Assembly: GCA_964504565.1 (NCBI GenBank) | Contig: CAZDEY010000002.1 | Coordinates: 248,001-312,000, forward strand | Origin: Cesiribacter sp964504565 | GTDB taxonomy: Bacteria; Bacteroidota; Bacteroidia; Cytophagales; Cyclobacteriaceae | Length of the DNA: 64,000 bases | Direction: 5' to 3' | In this document: piece after piece, positions 17,106 through 25,091 of the stretch | How the letters are laid out: each line of letters begins with the position of its first letter | How positions within the stretch are numbered: position 1 is the stretch's first letter | Translations under genes and position numbers: made by a program | Notes under the pieces: generated by a model | Seen by the model: the letters and a program-made list of their open reading frames with translations, nothing else | What the model was told of the DNA's origin: nothing | The model's database searches: none

Positions 17106-18137
17106 ATGGCACTACAAAACGATTTGCTGCTGCGGGCAGCGCGCGGCGAAAAAACTGAACGAACCCCAGTATGGCTTATGCGACAAGCCGGACGGATACT
17201 ACCGGAATACCGGGCGGTTAGGGCCCAGCTTCGAGATTTTATAGAGTTAGTGAAAACCCCCGAGCGGGCCGCCGAAGTAACCGTACAGCCGGTTGATTTA
17301 TTAGGGGTAGATGCCGCCATTATTTTCTCGGATATATTGGTTATCCCCGAAGCTATGGGGCTACCCTACGAGATGTTAGAGAAGAAAGGCCCCCACTTTC
17401 CCAAAACTATTCGCAGCCAGGCTGATGCCGATAAGCTTAAAGTGGCCAATGCCGAAAGCGATTTAGGGTATGTGCTGGAGGCTATACAAGTTACCAAACG
17501 CGAGCTAAACGGCCGGGTGCCACTAATAGGTTTTGCCGGGGCCCCATTTACTAATTTCTGCTATATGGTGGAAGGCGGCGGTAGTAAAACCTTTAGTAAA
17601 GCCCGGGGCATGCTGTACGGCAACCCGCAACTAGCGCACAGTATTCTGCAGAAAATTACCGATTCTACTATTAGGTACTTGCAAGCGCAAATTACCGCCG
17701 GGGCAGATGTAGTGCAGGTGTTTGATAGCTGGGCCGGAATTTTAGGTCCGGAGCAGTACCGCGAGTTTTCTCACCGCTATATAAAGCAAATTTGCGAACA
17801 GGTTAGCGGGGTGCCGGTAACGGTATTTGCCAAAGGAGCCTGGTTTGCTATTGAACATTTTGCCCAACTACCCTGCCGTACCATAGGTTTAGACTGGCAA
17901 ACCGATCCTAAAACCGCCCGCCGGTGGGTAGGCAGCAGTAAAACCCTTCAAGGAAACCTGGATCCGGCGGCTTTGTATGGTAGTCATGAGGAAGTAGTAG
18001 CCGCAACCAAAACTATGCTGGATGCTTTTGCCGGCGCCCCGCATATTGCTAACCTAGGCCACGGCGTTTACCCCGATATTAACCCGGATAAAGTGCGAAC
18101 TTTTGTGAATACGGTTAAAGAGTATTCAGTAAGATAA
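17106..18137 (+). CDS. hemE: Uroporphyrinogen decarboxylase
   Basis: 343 residues, normal for HemE. It decarboxylates the four acetate side chains of uroporphyrinogen III to give coproporphyrinogen III in haem synthesis. The N-terminal signature RTPVWLMRQAGRILPEYR and the second signature GFAGAPFTNFCYMVEGGGSK, with later TIGLDWQTDP and GNLDPAALYG, are all present. It is alone on the plus strand. The sulfur locus at 55-61 kb draws on the same uroporphyrinogen III pool for sirohaem. Confidence 0.97.
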   Translation: MALQNDLLLRAARGEKTERTPVWLMRQAGRILPEYRAVRAQLRDFIELVKTPERAAEVTVQPVDLLGVDAAIIFSDILVIPEAMGLPYEMLEKKGPHFPKTIRSQADADKLKVANAESDLGYVLEAIQVTKRELNGRVPLIGFAGAPFTNFCYMVEGGGSKTFSKARGMLYGNPQLAHSILQKITDSTIRYLQAQITAGADVVQVFDSWAGILGPEQYREFSHRYIKQICEQVSGVPVTVFAKGAWFAIEHFAQLPCRTIGLDWQTDPKTARRWVGSSKTLQGNLDPAALYGSHEEVVAATKTMLDAFAGAPHIANLGHGVYPDINPDKVRTFVNTVKEYSVR

Positions 18138-18152
18138 AATTATATATAAGTG

Positions 18153-18200
18153 TAAAATAAGTAAAGCCGGTACAATGCTGTACCGGCTTTACTTATTTTA
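18153..18200. terminator. Strong bidirectional terminator between hemE and marR
   Basis: A perfect 21-bp inverted repeat with a 6-base loop (core AAAGCCGGTAC / GTACCGGCTTT, extended by A/T pairs giving T tracts on either strand). It serves the convergent hemE and MarR genes. Confidence 0.92.
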
Positions 18201-18213
18201 TAGGAAAGAAGTT

Positions 18214-18663
18214 CTACGAGCGTAGTTTATCCAGCAGTGAATTTAAAGTCTTTAATTCATTATTGGTGAGGGTACCAAATACGGCTTCCATCTCGTCCAT
18301 TTTTTCGTCAATAGTTTCCAGAAGGTTTAATCCTTTATTGGTGATTTTAACATCTACCAGTCGGCGGTCATCGGGGCAAGTTTTTTTGGCTACCATACCG
18401 TTCTTAAATAAACGATCTACTATACGGCTGGCATCTGAGCTACGGTCCAGCATTCGGTCGCGGATGGCATTGGTTGATAAGTTATTAGGGTACTGGCCCC
18501 GCAAGATCCGCAGCACATTAAACTGCTGCATGGTAATCTTGTAGGGCTTAAGAAAATCTTTAATATGGCCGGTTAGCCAGCTATTGGTATACAAAACGTT
18601 TACCGTTGCTTTTTGCCTTTCGTTCTTAAATACCCGTTGCTGTATAACTTCCTCAATTTTCAT
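18214..18663 (-). CDS. MarR-family transcriptional regulator
   Basis: 149 residues, the usual MarR size. The winged-helix core TMQQFNVLRILRGQYPNNLSTNAIRDRMLDRSSDASRIVDRLFKNGMVAKKTCPDDRRLVDVKITNKGLNLL has the recognition helix followed by the D-x-R-...V.IT..G wing that marks the family. The terminal helices (about 5-30 and 120-149) form the dimer interface. No effector gene is adjacent, so ligand and targets are unknown. Confidence 0.9.
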   Translation of the reverse strand: MKIEEVIQQRVFKNERQKATVNVLYTNSWLTGHIKDFLKPYKITMQQFNVLRILRGQYPNNLSTNAIRDRMLDRSSDASRIVDRLFKNGMVAKKTCPDDRRLVDVKITNKGLNLLETIDEKMDEMEAVFGTLTNNELKTLNSLLDKLRS

Positions 18664-18790
18664 AACACGAATATAGCCAAAAGTGAGTACCTAGCGGACA
18701 ATTGGTGCAACTTATGGTAAAAAATAATCTACAAATTTTTAATAGTAGACTATAGTAGCTTGTTTAAAAGCGATAAAATTTACCAGTAAA

Positions 18791-20614
18791 TTAACCTACC
18801 ATTAAGTGGGCCTTAGGGTAGCGATACGCGTGCGTTATAGTACGCGAGGTAAAAGCTACGGCAAATGTTAGGGTGCCTACCCGGCCTACAAACATGCTGA
18901 ATATGATGATTATTCGGCTCCAGGTACTAAGCTCGGCGGTTATTCCGGTACTTAAACCTACGGTGGCAAATGCCGAAATCTGCTCAAAAGTCAAATCAAT
19001 CAGGTTCATGCCCGGTTCGGTAATAGTTAGAAGTAGTACGGCCAGCGCATTAATTCCTATAGCAAACACAAATATTGAGAGGGCGCGGAAGACCAAGGAA
19101 TTACTAATGAAATTTTTGCCGATTTCTAATTTAAGTTTTCCCCGGACTGTGGCCACTGTAGATGCCAGAACCAGGAAGAACGTAGAGGTTTTAATACCAC
19201 CGCCAATTGAGCCGGAACTAGCCCCAATAAACATCAGAAATATAGAGACCAGCAGTGTAGGCAGGCGCATATCGCCAAAATCCATAGTATTAAAGCCGGC
19301 AGTACGGGTAACTGTAGATTGAAAGAAACTGCTAACCAAGGCCTCCGAAAAGGTTAAAGTAGATAAGGTATTTTCTCTTTCCAGAAAATAGAAAGCGGCC
19401 GTACCTATAAATAATAGTACTGCCGATACGTACACCGCAATTTTAGTAGCCAGTGTCCAGTCTTTCCAGGGGTTTTTAAGCCTGTCGCGCAGGCGAGCCG
19501 GGGAAAATATATCCTGAATAACCGGAAAGCCCAAGCCCCCTAAAATAACCAGTGCCGCCACTATCAGGTGCATTACGTAAGCTTCGCGTACCAGAGGTTC
19601 GTATAGGCCGCTAGAGTATAGGCTAAAGCCGGCATTGCAAAAAGCCGATACCGAGTGAAATACTGAAAAGAATAACTTCTGCTCCAGCGAGCTGAACTGA
19701 ACATTATCGCCCCAGGTAATAAAGATGAAAACGGCCCCCCAAAATTCTATAAAGAACGTTATAAAAATAATTTGTCGTAGCAGACTTTTAGCAGTCAGTA
19801 GCGATTCACTACTTAGAAAGTCCTGCATCATAAGCTGATGCCTGATGCCTACCCCCTGCCTAAAAAGCAGTGTAAAGAAAGAAGCAAAAGAAAGTATACC
19901 TAAGCCTCCTAATTGAATTAAAATAAGAATAACCAACTGCCCCTTCAGGGTAAAGTAGGTGGCCGTATCCACCACAATCAAACCGGTTACACATGATGCA
20001 CTTACCGAAGTAAACAGAGCTTCCAGAAAAGGCATGCTGCCGGGCTTGCGGGTCATATCCGGTAGCATAAGTATGGTGGCGCCAATACCTATTAGTAGCA
20101 AAAAGGAGATTAAAAACGCCCCGGCGGGTTTTACGTTTAAATTTGTAAGCTGGCTACCGGCTACGCCCAGTTCGTAAACTAGTAACAGCAGCATAAAAAA
20201 GCCAACGAAGAACTGGTAAAACCGAACCGGATCACTAATGCCCAGCTTGCCCAAAATTTGAGGGATAATAGGCTGGCCTAAGAGGTAAACAGTTATGCCA
20301 TTTATCAGGATTATGAGCATTAAAATGCCTTCGAACCGGTGGCGCTTTATAAAATCGAACCGGCGGAAGGCGTAAATAACGCGAACTAAGTAGGTTAAGG
20401 CGAAAATGCCAAATACTATATCCAGCCCTAAAAAAACCTGTCGGGTTTGTTCGGGGGTTAGCTCAAATCCAATGCTATACACTAACAGCACCACGGCGGC
20501 CAAAGAACTTATCAGCGTTATACTTCTTATTGAGGTATAAGCCTTACTACGGCTACCATACAGCAGCCGGTTCAGCATTTCCGAGAAGTTATTTATAAAG
20601 TGACGGATCCGCAT
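18791..20614 (-). CDS. Trk-type potassium uptake protein, membrane subunit (TrkH/KtrB)
   Basis: 607 residues with an N-terminal extension of about four helices (to ~180) before the Trk core. The pore loops have the K+-channel-like glycines in SASCVTGLIVVDTATYFT, FCNAGFSLYS, TRTAGFNTMDFG and FATVGLSTGIT. The GASSGSIGGGIKTSTF segment is the flexible intramembrane loop gating these transporters. No TrkA/KtrA regulatory subunit is adjacent. It lies 21 bases downstream of the aminotransferase gene on the same strand, so the two may be co-transcribed. Confidence 0.9.
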   Translation of the reverse strand: MRIRHFINNFSEMLNRLLYGSRSKAYTSIRSITLISSLAAVVLLVYSIGFELTPEQTRQVFLGLDIVFGIFALTYLVRVIYAFRRFDFIKRHRFEGILMLIILINGITVYLLGQPIIPQILGKLGISDPVRFYQFFVGFFMLLLLVYELGVAGSQLTNLNVKPAGAFLISFLLLIGIGATILMLPDMTRKPGSMPFLEALFTSVSASCVTGLIVVDTATYFTLKGQLVILILIQLGGLGILSFASFFTLLFRQGVGIRHQLMMQDFLSSESLLTAKSLLRQIIFITFFIEFWGAVFIFITWGDNVQFSSLEQKLFFSVFHSVSAFCNAGFSLYSSGLYEPLVREAYVMHLIVAALVILGGLGFPVIQDIFSPARLRDRLKNPWKDWTLATKIAVYVSAVLLFIGTAAFYFLERENTLSTLTFSEALVSSFFQSTVTRTAGFNTMDFGDMRLPTLLVSIFLMFIGASSGSIGGGIKTSTFFLVLASTVATVRGKLKLEIGKNFISNSLVFRALSIFVFAIGINALAVLLLTITEPGMNLIDLTFEQISAFATVGLSTGITAELSTWSRIIIIFSMFVGRVGTLTFAVAFTSRTITHAYRYPKAHLMVG

Positions 20615-20635
20615 GGTTGCAGGGTATAAGAGGGG

Positions 20636-21832
20636 CTAATTTAGTTTAGCTAATGCCTCTTTAATTCTGCCTAATGCCTCTTTTAAATCTTCGTCGGAGG
20701 CAGCGTAGCTAATTCGTATACTTTCCGGTGCGCCAAATGCCCCGCCACCAACTACCGAAACGTGGGCATGGTCTAGCAAAAACATAGATAAATCCTCCGC
20801 ATCCTGCACCGTGCTGCCCTGGTAGGTTTTGCCAAAGTAGCTGCTAACGTCCGGCATAATGTAGAAAGCCCCATTGGGAACGTAGGTTTTTAAACCCGGA
20901 ATATCTTTAAGTAAGTTCAATACCAAATCGCGACGGCGCAGGTAGGCGTCGCGCATTTCGTAAGTTGGTTCTAAGCCTTCGGTAGTTGCGGCCAGCGCCG
21001 CTCTCTGCGATATGCCACTGGTAGCCGAGGTAAATTGCCCTTGCAACTTGGTGCAGGCCTGGGCCAACCACTGCGGAGCCACCAAATACCCTACCCGCCA
21101 GCCGGTCATGGCAAAGCCTTTGCTGTACCCATTGACCGTGGCAACCCGCTCGGCCATACCGGGTAATGAGGCCAGGCTCGTGTTTTTGCCGGTAAAATTT
21201 ATGTACTCGTAAATTTCATCGGCCATTGTAATTATATGGTTGTATTTGCGCAGAACCTCAGCCATAGCTTCCAGCTCTTCCTGGCTAAAAACCGCCCCGG
21301 TAGGGTTGCAGGGCGAGCTGAACATCACCAACTTGGTTTTTTCGCTTATTGCCTCCTGAAGTTGCTCAGCGGTGGCTTTATAGTTATTTTCAATAGTACC
21401 TTTCAGCTCAACTACCGTACCGCCGGCTACATCTACAATGGCCTTGTAACTTACCCAGTAGGGCGAGTAAATTATTACCTCATCCCCGGGATTGACCAAC
21501 GAGAGCACCAGGTTAGCTATGCTTTGCTTGGCCCCGGTACTTACCACCACCTGCGATGCGTTACAGGCTATACCATTTTCCTTCTGGGTTTTTTCGGCTA
21601 TAGCCTCCCGCAAATCTTGGTAGCCGGGTACCGGTGGGTAGCTAAAAAATTTACCGCTGTCAATAGCTGCTTTAGCGGCTTCCTGTATGTGGATTGGCGT
21701 AGGAAAATCGGGTTCTCCTAAGCTAAGGCTAATAATGTTGATACCTTTGCTTTTGTATTCCCGGGCTTTGGCTGCCATTGCCAGGGTTGCCGATTCTTCA
21801 AGGCCGCTAATTAAATTGCTTAACAGGTGCAT
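20636..21832 (-). CDS. Pyridoxal-phosphate aminotransferase, aspartate aminotransferase-like
   Basis: 398 residues, fold type I, class I/II aminotransferase of the AspC/AspB prokaryotic group. SLGEPDFPTP (37-46) and SYPPVPGYQDLREAIA are N-terminal substrate-region motifs; NPTG (176-179), DEIYEYINF and the PLP lysine K238 in GYSKGFAMTGWRVGYL are present. SIRISYAAS near the C-terminus holds the Arg binding the substrate alpha-carboxylate. Aspartate is the likeliest amino donor; related enzymes also accept aromatic or prephenate substrates. Confidence 0.88.
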   Translation of the reverse strand: MHLLSNLISGLEESATLAMAAKAREYKSKGINIISLSLGEPDFPTPIHIQEAAKAAIDSGKFFSYPPVPGYQDLREAIAEKTQKENGIACNASQVVVSTGAKQSIANLVLSLVNPGDEVIIYSPYWVSYKAIVDVAGGTVVELKGTIENNYKATAEQLQEAISEKTKLVMFSSPCNPTGAVFSQEELEAMAEVLRKYNHIITMADEIYEYINFTGKNTSLASLPGMAERVATVNGYSKGFAMTGWRVGYLVAPQWLAQACTKLQGQFTSATSGISQRAALAATTEGLEPTYEMRDAYLRRRDLVLNLLKDIPGLKTYVPNGAFYIMPDVSSYFGKTYQGSTVQDAEDLSMFLLDHAHVSVVGGGAFGAPESIRISYAASDEDLKEALGRIKEALAKLN

Positions 21833-21939
21833 AGTCAGTGTAATGGTAGAAGCTCAAAGGTAAACAATCAACGGTATTCTGCCATAGCCAATATTAAAAT
21901 GATTTTTTCGGCACCCGCTGCCCGGCTTTATAAGCCTAA

Positions 21940-22227
21940 TTAACTATTTGCGATAGCTTTAAGGCTGGTTAAGTGGAAAGGCCTGGTGGCGGTTCCTTGG
22001 ATTTGTTTACCCCATTTGGCCAGCACCGGTGCCTCCAGCTTAGTTTCCCGGTACTCATCGGGGCTCATAATTGGCAGGCCGTATATTATTGGGAAATAGC
22101 GATTGCACGAGGAACAGGTAAGTATGCCTTCCGCTACTTCGTGCTGATCGTTCTCAGATATTATTTCTAGGCTCAGGTCCGATTTATCGAACGGACAGCA
22201 GAGCTTAGCTAGCAAGGATTTTCTCAT
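21940..22227 (-). CDS. Trm112-like zinc-binding protein
   Basis: 95 residues. LAKLCCPFDKSDL near the N-terminus and GILTCSSCNRYFPIIYGLPIMSPDE in the middle form the CP...CxxC zinc knuckle of the Trm112/YcaR family, whose signature is the Y-PI-.G-P-M stretch. In archaea and eukaryotes Trm112 is the obligate activating partner of several methyltransferases; this operon also encodes a class I methyltransferase, which makes a similar pairing plausible here. It starts one base after thiE ends and is the last gene of the TPP-riboswitch operon. Confidence 0.85.
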   Translation of the reverse strand: MRKSLLAKLCCPFDKSDLSLEIISENDQHEVAEGILTCSSCNRYFPIIYGLPIMSPDEYRETKLEAPVLAKWGKQIQGTATRPFHLTSLKAIANS

Positions 22228-22228
22228 T

Positions 22229-22885
22229 TTAAATTTTTTCTAGGTTGAATTTTGTTCGATATATTTTTATGAATTCTGCCGGATTTTGGTGCGACATAAT
22301 TCCGCTGATTAAGGCAATGCCTCTTAGGCCCAAGCCATTTAATTCACCAACATTTTCCGGCTTAATTCCCCCTGAAGCGTACATAGGTAAATCGGAAAGT
22401 TTACGGGCCTTAATTATGGTTGAGCGACTTACTATCTCGCAAACATCAACCGATTGGGAAGGAAATACTGAGCAAAACGATACGTAGTCGAAGTCGGAAC
22501 AGCCGGCTTGGGTTAAGGTTTCCAAATTATTTCCAACGGTAAGTCCGGTAATTATCGGGTAGGGAACGGTCTGCCTAACCTTAGCAAGATTATTAGGTGG
22601 TGTGTCGAAGTGTACACCCTGCAATTGGCAGGGTTCAATTAAAGAATAGCGGTTATTTATTAAGACCGGAACCTTATAGCGGGCAGCGGCTTGGGCTATC
22701 TTATTACAAAAGTCAATGGTTTCCTGTTGGCTAAAATTGGCGGGCCAGTTATCCCAAATCTGTACTATGGAAATGCCTTCCGCTAAGGCAATTTGCAGTC
22801 GCGGAAACAATTGGGCTGCCGGCTGGCAGGGGTTAATTACTAAGTACAAGCCGGCCGGAACTGCTGGTTTGTTTACTATTTCCAT
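22229..22885 (-). CDS. thiE: Thiamine phosphate synthase (ThiE/TenI family)
   Basis: 218 residues, the TIM-barrel size of ThiE. It couples HMP-PP with the thiazole phosphate to form thiamine monophosphate. AGLYLVINP-type start, IVQIWDN, VLINNRYSLIEPCQLQGVHFDT, and the phosphate-binding C-terminus SGGIKPENVGELNGLGLRGIALISGIM are recognisable. Usual ThiE has VQLREK and DGVHLGQ; here they read VQIWDN and QGVHFDT, so the substrate loop diverges, and a TenI-like or altered specificity is possible. It overlaps the upstream gene by 10 bases under the TPP riboswitch, which supports a thiamine role. Confidence 0.85.
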   Translation of the reverse strand: MEIVNKPAVPAGLYLVINPCQPAAQLFPRLQIALAEGISIVQIWDNWPANFSQQETIDFCNKIAQAAARYKVPVLINNRYSLIEPCQLQGVHFDTPPNNLAKVRQTVPYPIITGLTVGNNLETLTQAGCSDFDYVSFCSVFPSQSVDVCEIVSRSTIIKARKLSDLPMYASGGIKPENVGELNGLGLRGIALISGIMSHQNPAEFIKIYRTKFNLEKI

Positions 22886-23946
22886 CCGGCCTGGTAAGCT
22901 TTAAAGTAGGCTGCCCAATAGGGGTCTTCCGATAGCTCACGATCTTCCTGCTCTAGGCCGTTAATGAGTACTCTCTTGCCTTCTTCGGCTTCGGTAAAGA
23001 AGCCGATAACCGTAGCCGGTATACCCTGAGCTGCCAAAGCCGGTAGCAATTGCGATTCGCTGCCCCTTTTTACTGCCATTAGCATTGAGCCGGCTCCTAC
23101 ACTACATAATGGGTCTATACCAAACACACCGCATACTGCTTGAACTTCGGGGTACACGGGTATTCGGTTGGGTTTCAGAACGTATCCGCAGCCGGCAGCG
23201 GCCGCCATTTCCTGAACTGCCCCTACAATGCCGCCTTCGGTAACATCGTGCATAGCGCAGAGTGTGCGGCGCGGTACTAAGGTATTGCGGGCCAATAGGG
23301 CTTCCGCTAAGCTAGAGGTTCGGTAGAAATTAGATTGGGCTGCCTGTAAAATTGTTGTGCCTACTGCGCGCTCTATTGTTTGCGGAAAGTTTAGCGCCAG
23401 GATACTACTGGCCGTCAGGGCCGCCGATTTGGTCATAACAAGTAAATCCCCCGGCTGGGCCTGGTCGCTGGTTAAAACCTCATTTTCCGGGGCTACTAAA
23501 AACATAGTACCCCCACCGCTTATAGTTGAATTTTGACCGGGAATTTGGCCGGTGTGGCCTCCGGTAATAGCAATACCGGTTTGCTCACAAAATACGTGAA
23601 TATAGTGCCAGTACTCATCAAATTCTTTTAGACTTAGCTCGGTTGGCAAATTAAGAACTAGCTGGGCGTATTGCGGGGCAAAGCCACTGGTTGCCATATC
23701 ATTCACCAGCAGACAAACCGATAACCAGGCCGAAGCTTTCATGCCCAAGCTGGGTAGTAAGGACAGGGGATCGCTGGAGGTGACCAGAACTTGCCCATTA
23801 CCTATTCTAATCATCGAAGTANNNNNNNNNNCCCCGAATTTAGGCCCGGTTACTACTTCGGAGCGGTTTTTACCGGTGAATGGGTAGAGGCTTTGCTTAA
23901 AAGTTCGTTGGCTAATTTTGCCACTCATATTATCGAATGCGGCCAT
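22876..23946 (-). CDS. AIR-synthase-fold protein, HypE/ThiL-like
   Basis: 356 codons with a 10-N gap near residue 39-42; the frame is intact across it as given. The PurM/SelD/HypE/ThiL superfamily shows in TSSDPLSLLPSLGMKASAWLSVCLLVNDMATSGFAPQYAQLVLNLP, GGHTGQIPGQNSTISGGGTMF, PGDLLVMTKSAALTASSILAL and CAMHDVTEGGIVGAVQEMAAAAGCG. These residues resemble the archaeal/bacterial HypE-related 'AIR synthase-related' group more than canonical ThiL. The N gap falls just where the superfamily's ATP-Mg Asp is expected. Position between the methyltransferase and thiE behind a TPP riboswitch suggests a role in thiamine metabolism, possibly thiamine-phosphate kinase-like; no hydrogenase genes are nearby. 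Confidence 0.78.
   Translation of the reverse strand: MAAFDNMSGKISQRTFKQSLYPFTGKNRSEVVTGPKFGXXXXTSMIRIGNGQVLVTSSDPLSLLPSLGMKASAWLSVCLLVNDMATSGFAPQYAQLVLNLPTELSLKEFDEYWHYIHVFCEQTGIAITGGHTGQIPGQNSTISGGGTMFLVAPENEVLTSDQAQPGDLLVMTKSAALTASSILALNFPQTIERAVGTTILQAAQSNFYRTSSLAEALLARNTLVPRRTLCAMHDVTEGGIVGAVQEMAAAAGCGYVLKPNRIPVYPEVQAVCGVFGIDPLCSVGAGSMLMAVKRGSESQLLPALAAQGIPATVIGFFTEAEEGKRVLINGLEQEDRELSEDPYWAAYFKAYQAGWK
23822..23831. other. Assembly gap (10 N) inside the AIR-synthase-fold gene
   Basis: Ten N interrupt the coding sequence near residue 40. Reading frames on both sides agree if the gap is 10 (or 10 plus a multiple of three) bases long. Confidence 0.97.
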
Positions 23947-23950
23947 GCTA

Positions 23951-24670
23951 TTAGTCTTCGAGCTTTACGTAGAGGCCAAAAAAATCGCCGTAGGGCTGGT
24001 GCCATTCTTGTACCGGAAACCATTTAGGTAAGCCGGTTGCCTGCCAACTAATAGTGAACTTTCGTCCTTCTAAAGCCTTACGGATTGTTTTGATAAGTTT
24101 GTTGGGAGTATAAAAGGTAGCAGTTACGTAAAAGGGGTTTTTTCCGAAGGCTTCCTGCACTCTTCGGCGTACAACTTTAGGTGAATTCCGGTTCATCATA
24201 CCGAATACTATACCATGGCGGGCAACCCGGGCGGCTTCTTGTATTACGGCTACCGGATCGCGGTAATATTCAAAAGTTGTTATAAAGGCCAGCGCATCAA
24301 ATGTATTGTCTTTAAACGGCATGTGGTGGGAGTCGGCCAGTACTATGTCGCCGTTAAACAAGTGTACTGCCTGGCCCAGCATAAAGGGCGATATATCCCC
24401 GCCGGAGGCTTCTATACCAATTTCGTGCCACCAACGCGTAAAGCGGGTAGTGCCGCAGCCAAACTCCAACAGACTCTCAATTCTGGAGTCTTGCTTAACC
24501 AGTCCGGTTATTATCTTCTTCTGCCAGACTTCGGCCCGCTTATACCTGCCTTCGTACCAAAGCTCATAGGTATCAGTATGGTCGCGGTTAAAGAACCATT
24601 CTTTCCGGCCCTGCCAATTGCGAATTTCGCCGGTGGCTACATTAAATTTTTGCTCTGCGAGTTGTCCCAT
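23951..24670 (-). CDS. Class I SAM-dependent methyltransferase
   Basis: 239 residues. Motif I LLEFGCGTTRFTRWWHEIGIEASGGDISPFML, motif post-I and NGDIVLADSHHMPFKDNTFDALAFITTFEYYRDPVAVIQEAARV match the Methyltransf_11/UbiE-like group. It is the first gene of the TPP-riboswitch operon, ending 4 bases before the AIR-synthase-fold gene. The substrate is not evident. A Trm112-like protein is encoded in the same operon, so a Trm112-dependent enzyme is possible. Confidence 0.87.
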   Translation of the reverse strand: MGQLAEQKFNVATGEIRNWQGRKEWFFNRDHTDTYELWYEGRYKRAEVWQKKIITGLVKQDSRIESLLEFGCGTTRFTRWWHEIGIEASGGDISPFMLGQAVHLFNGDIVLADSHHMPFKDNTFDALAFITTFEYYRDPVAVIQEAARVARHGIVFGMMNRNSPKVVRRRVQEAFGKNPFYVTATFYTPNKLIKTIRKALEGRKFTISWQATGLPKWFPVQEWHQPYGDFFGLYVKLED

Positions 24671-24727
24671 TAGTTGTTAAATTCAGACGTGCGCCGACTG
24701 ACCGGGAAACCCTTAGGTATAAAACGA

Positions 24728-24812
24728 AATAGCTAATTCCTCCGCTGGTATTATCCAGATCAGGTTGCGGGTATCATCTCAGCCTGTTAATAACAAGCAC
24801 CCCGTAGCGCAG
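24728..24812 (-). promoter_or_regulatory. TPP riboswitch (THI element)
   Basis: On the minus strand the region holds the ordered THI motifs: ACGGGGTGC, a P3 hairpin (GCTTGTTATTAACAGGC), GCTGAGA, ACCC, CCTGATCTGGATAATACC, AGCG and GAGGAA, closed by a GCTA/TAGC P1. It lies about 60 bases upstream of the methyltransferase ATG. Thiamine pyrophosphate binding is expected to shut the four-gene operon off. No T-tract terminator follows, so control is probably at translation start or by another mechanism. Confidence 0.95.
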
Positions 24813-24817
24813 TTATT

Positions 24818-24849
24818 CAAATGTATATACTATGCCGCAGCTTATCAAA
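24818..24849 (-). promoter_or_regulatory. Promoter of the TPP-riboswitch operon
   Basis: On the minus strand TTTG (24849-24846), a 20-base spacer, and TACATTTG (24825-24818) fit the Bacteroidota -33/-7 consensus TTTG-N19-21-TAnnTTTG. Transcription would begin a few bases before the riboswitch. Confidence 0.75.
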
Positions 24850-25016
24850 TAGTTGAGGAACTTTACCGGTTTTGATTAGAAGCTTTATGGTTAATGGGAA
24901 TATTTCTGGCCTGGCCTGGAGTCGGGTGGAAGTATAAGGTTAATTCTTGACTAGTAACTAAGTAAGGGTTCGAATCTAGTTTACAAAAATATTAGATTAC
25001 TACTGTAACTTATATA

Positions 25017-25083
25017 GCATTAAGTATTAAATGAATTAAGTCTTAATACCTAATACTTATGACTTAATACCAAATACTAACCT
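25017..25083. repeat. A/T-rich intergenic repeat words
   Basis: CTTAATACCTAATACT (25042-25057) recurs as CTTAATACCAAATACT (25063-25078), a 21-base offset with one mismatch, within TAAGTATTAA/GACTTAATAC words. The rest of the 24850-25091 spacer shows no gene. The words resemble those at 53.9, 55.3 and 61.0 kb. Confidence 0.65.
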
Positions 25084-25091
25084 CTACTTAC

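Noticed and set aside
22876..23946. A hydrogenase maturation (HypE) operon
   Set aside because: No hypA-D, hypF or hydrogenase genes are near, and the TPP riboswitch points to thiamine.
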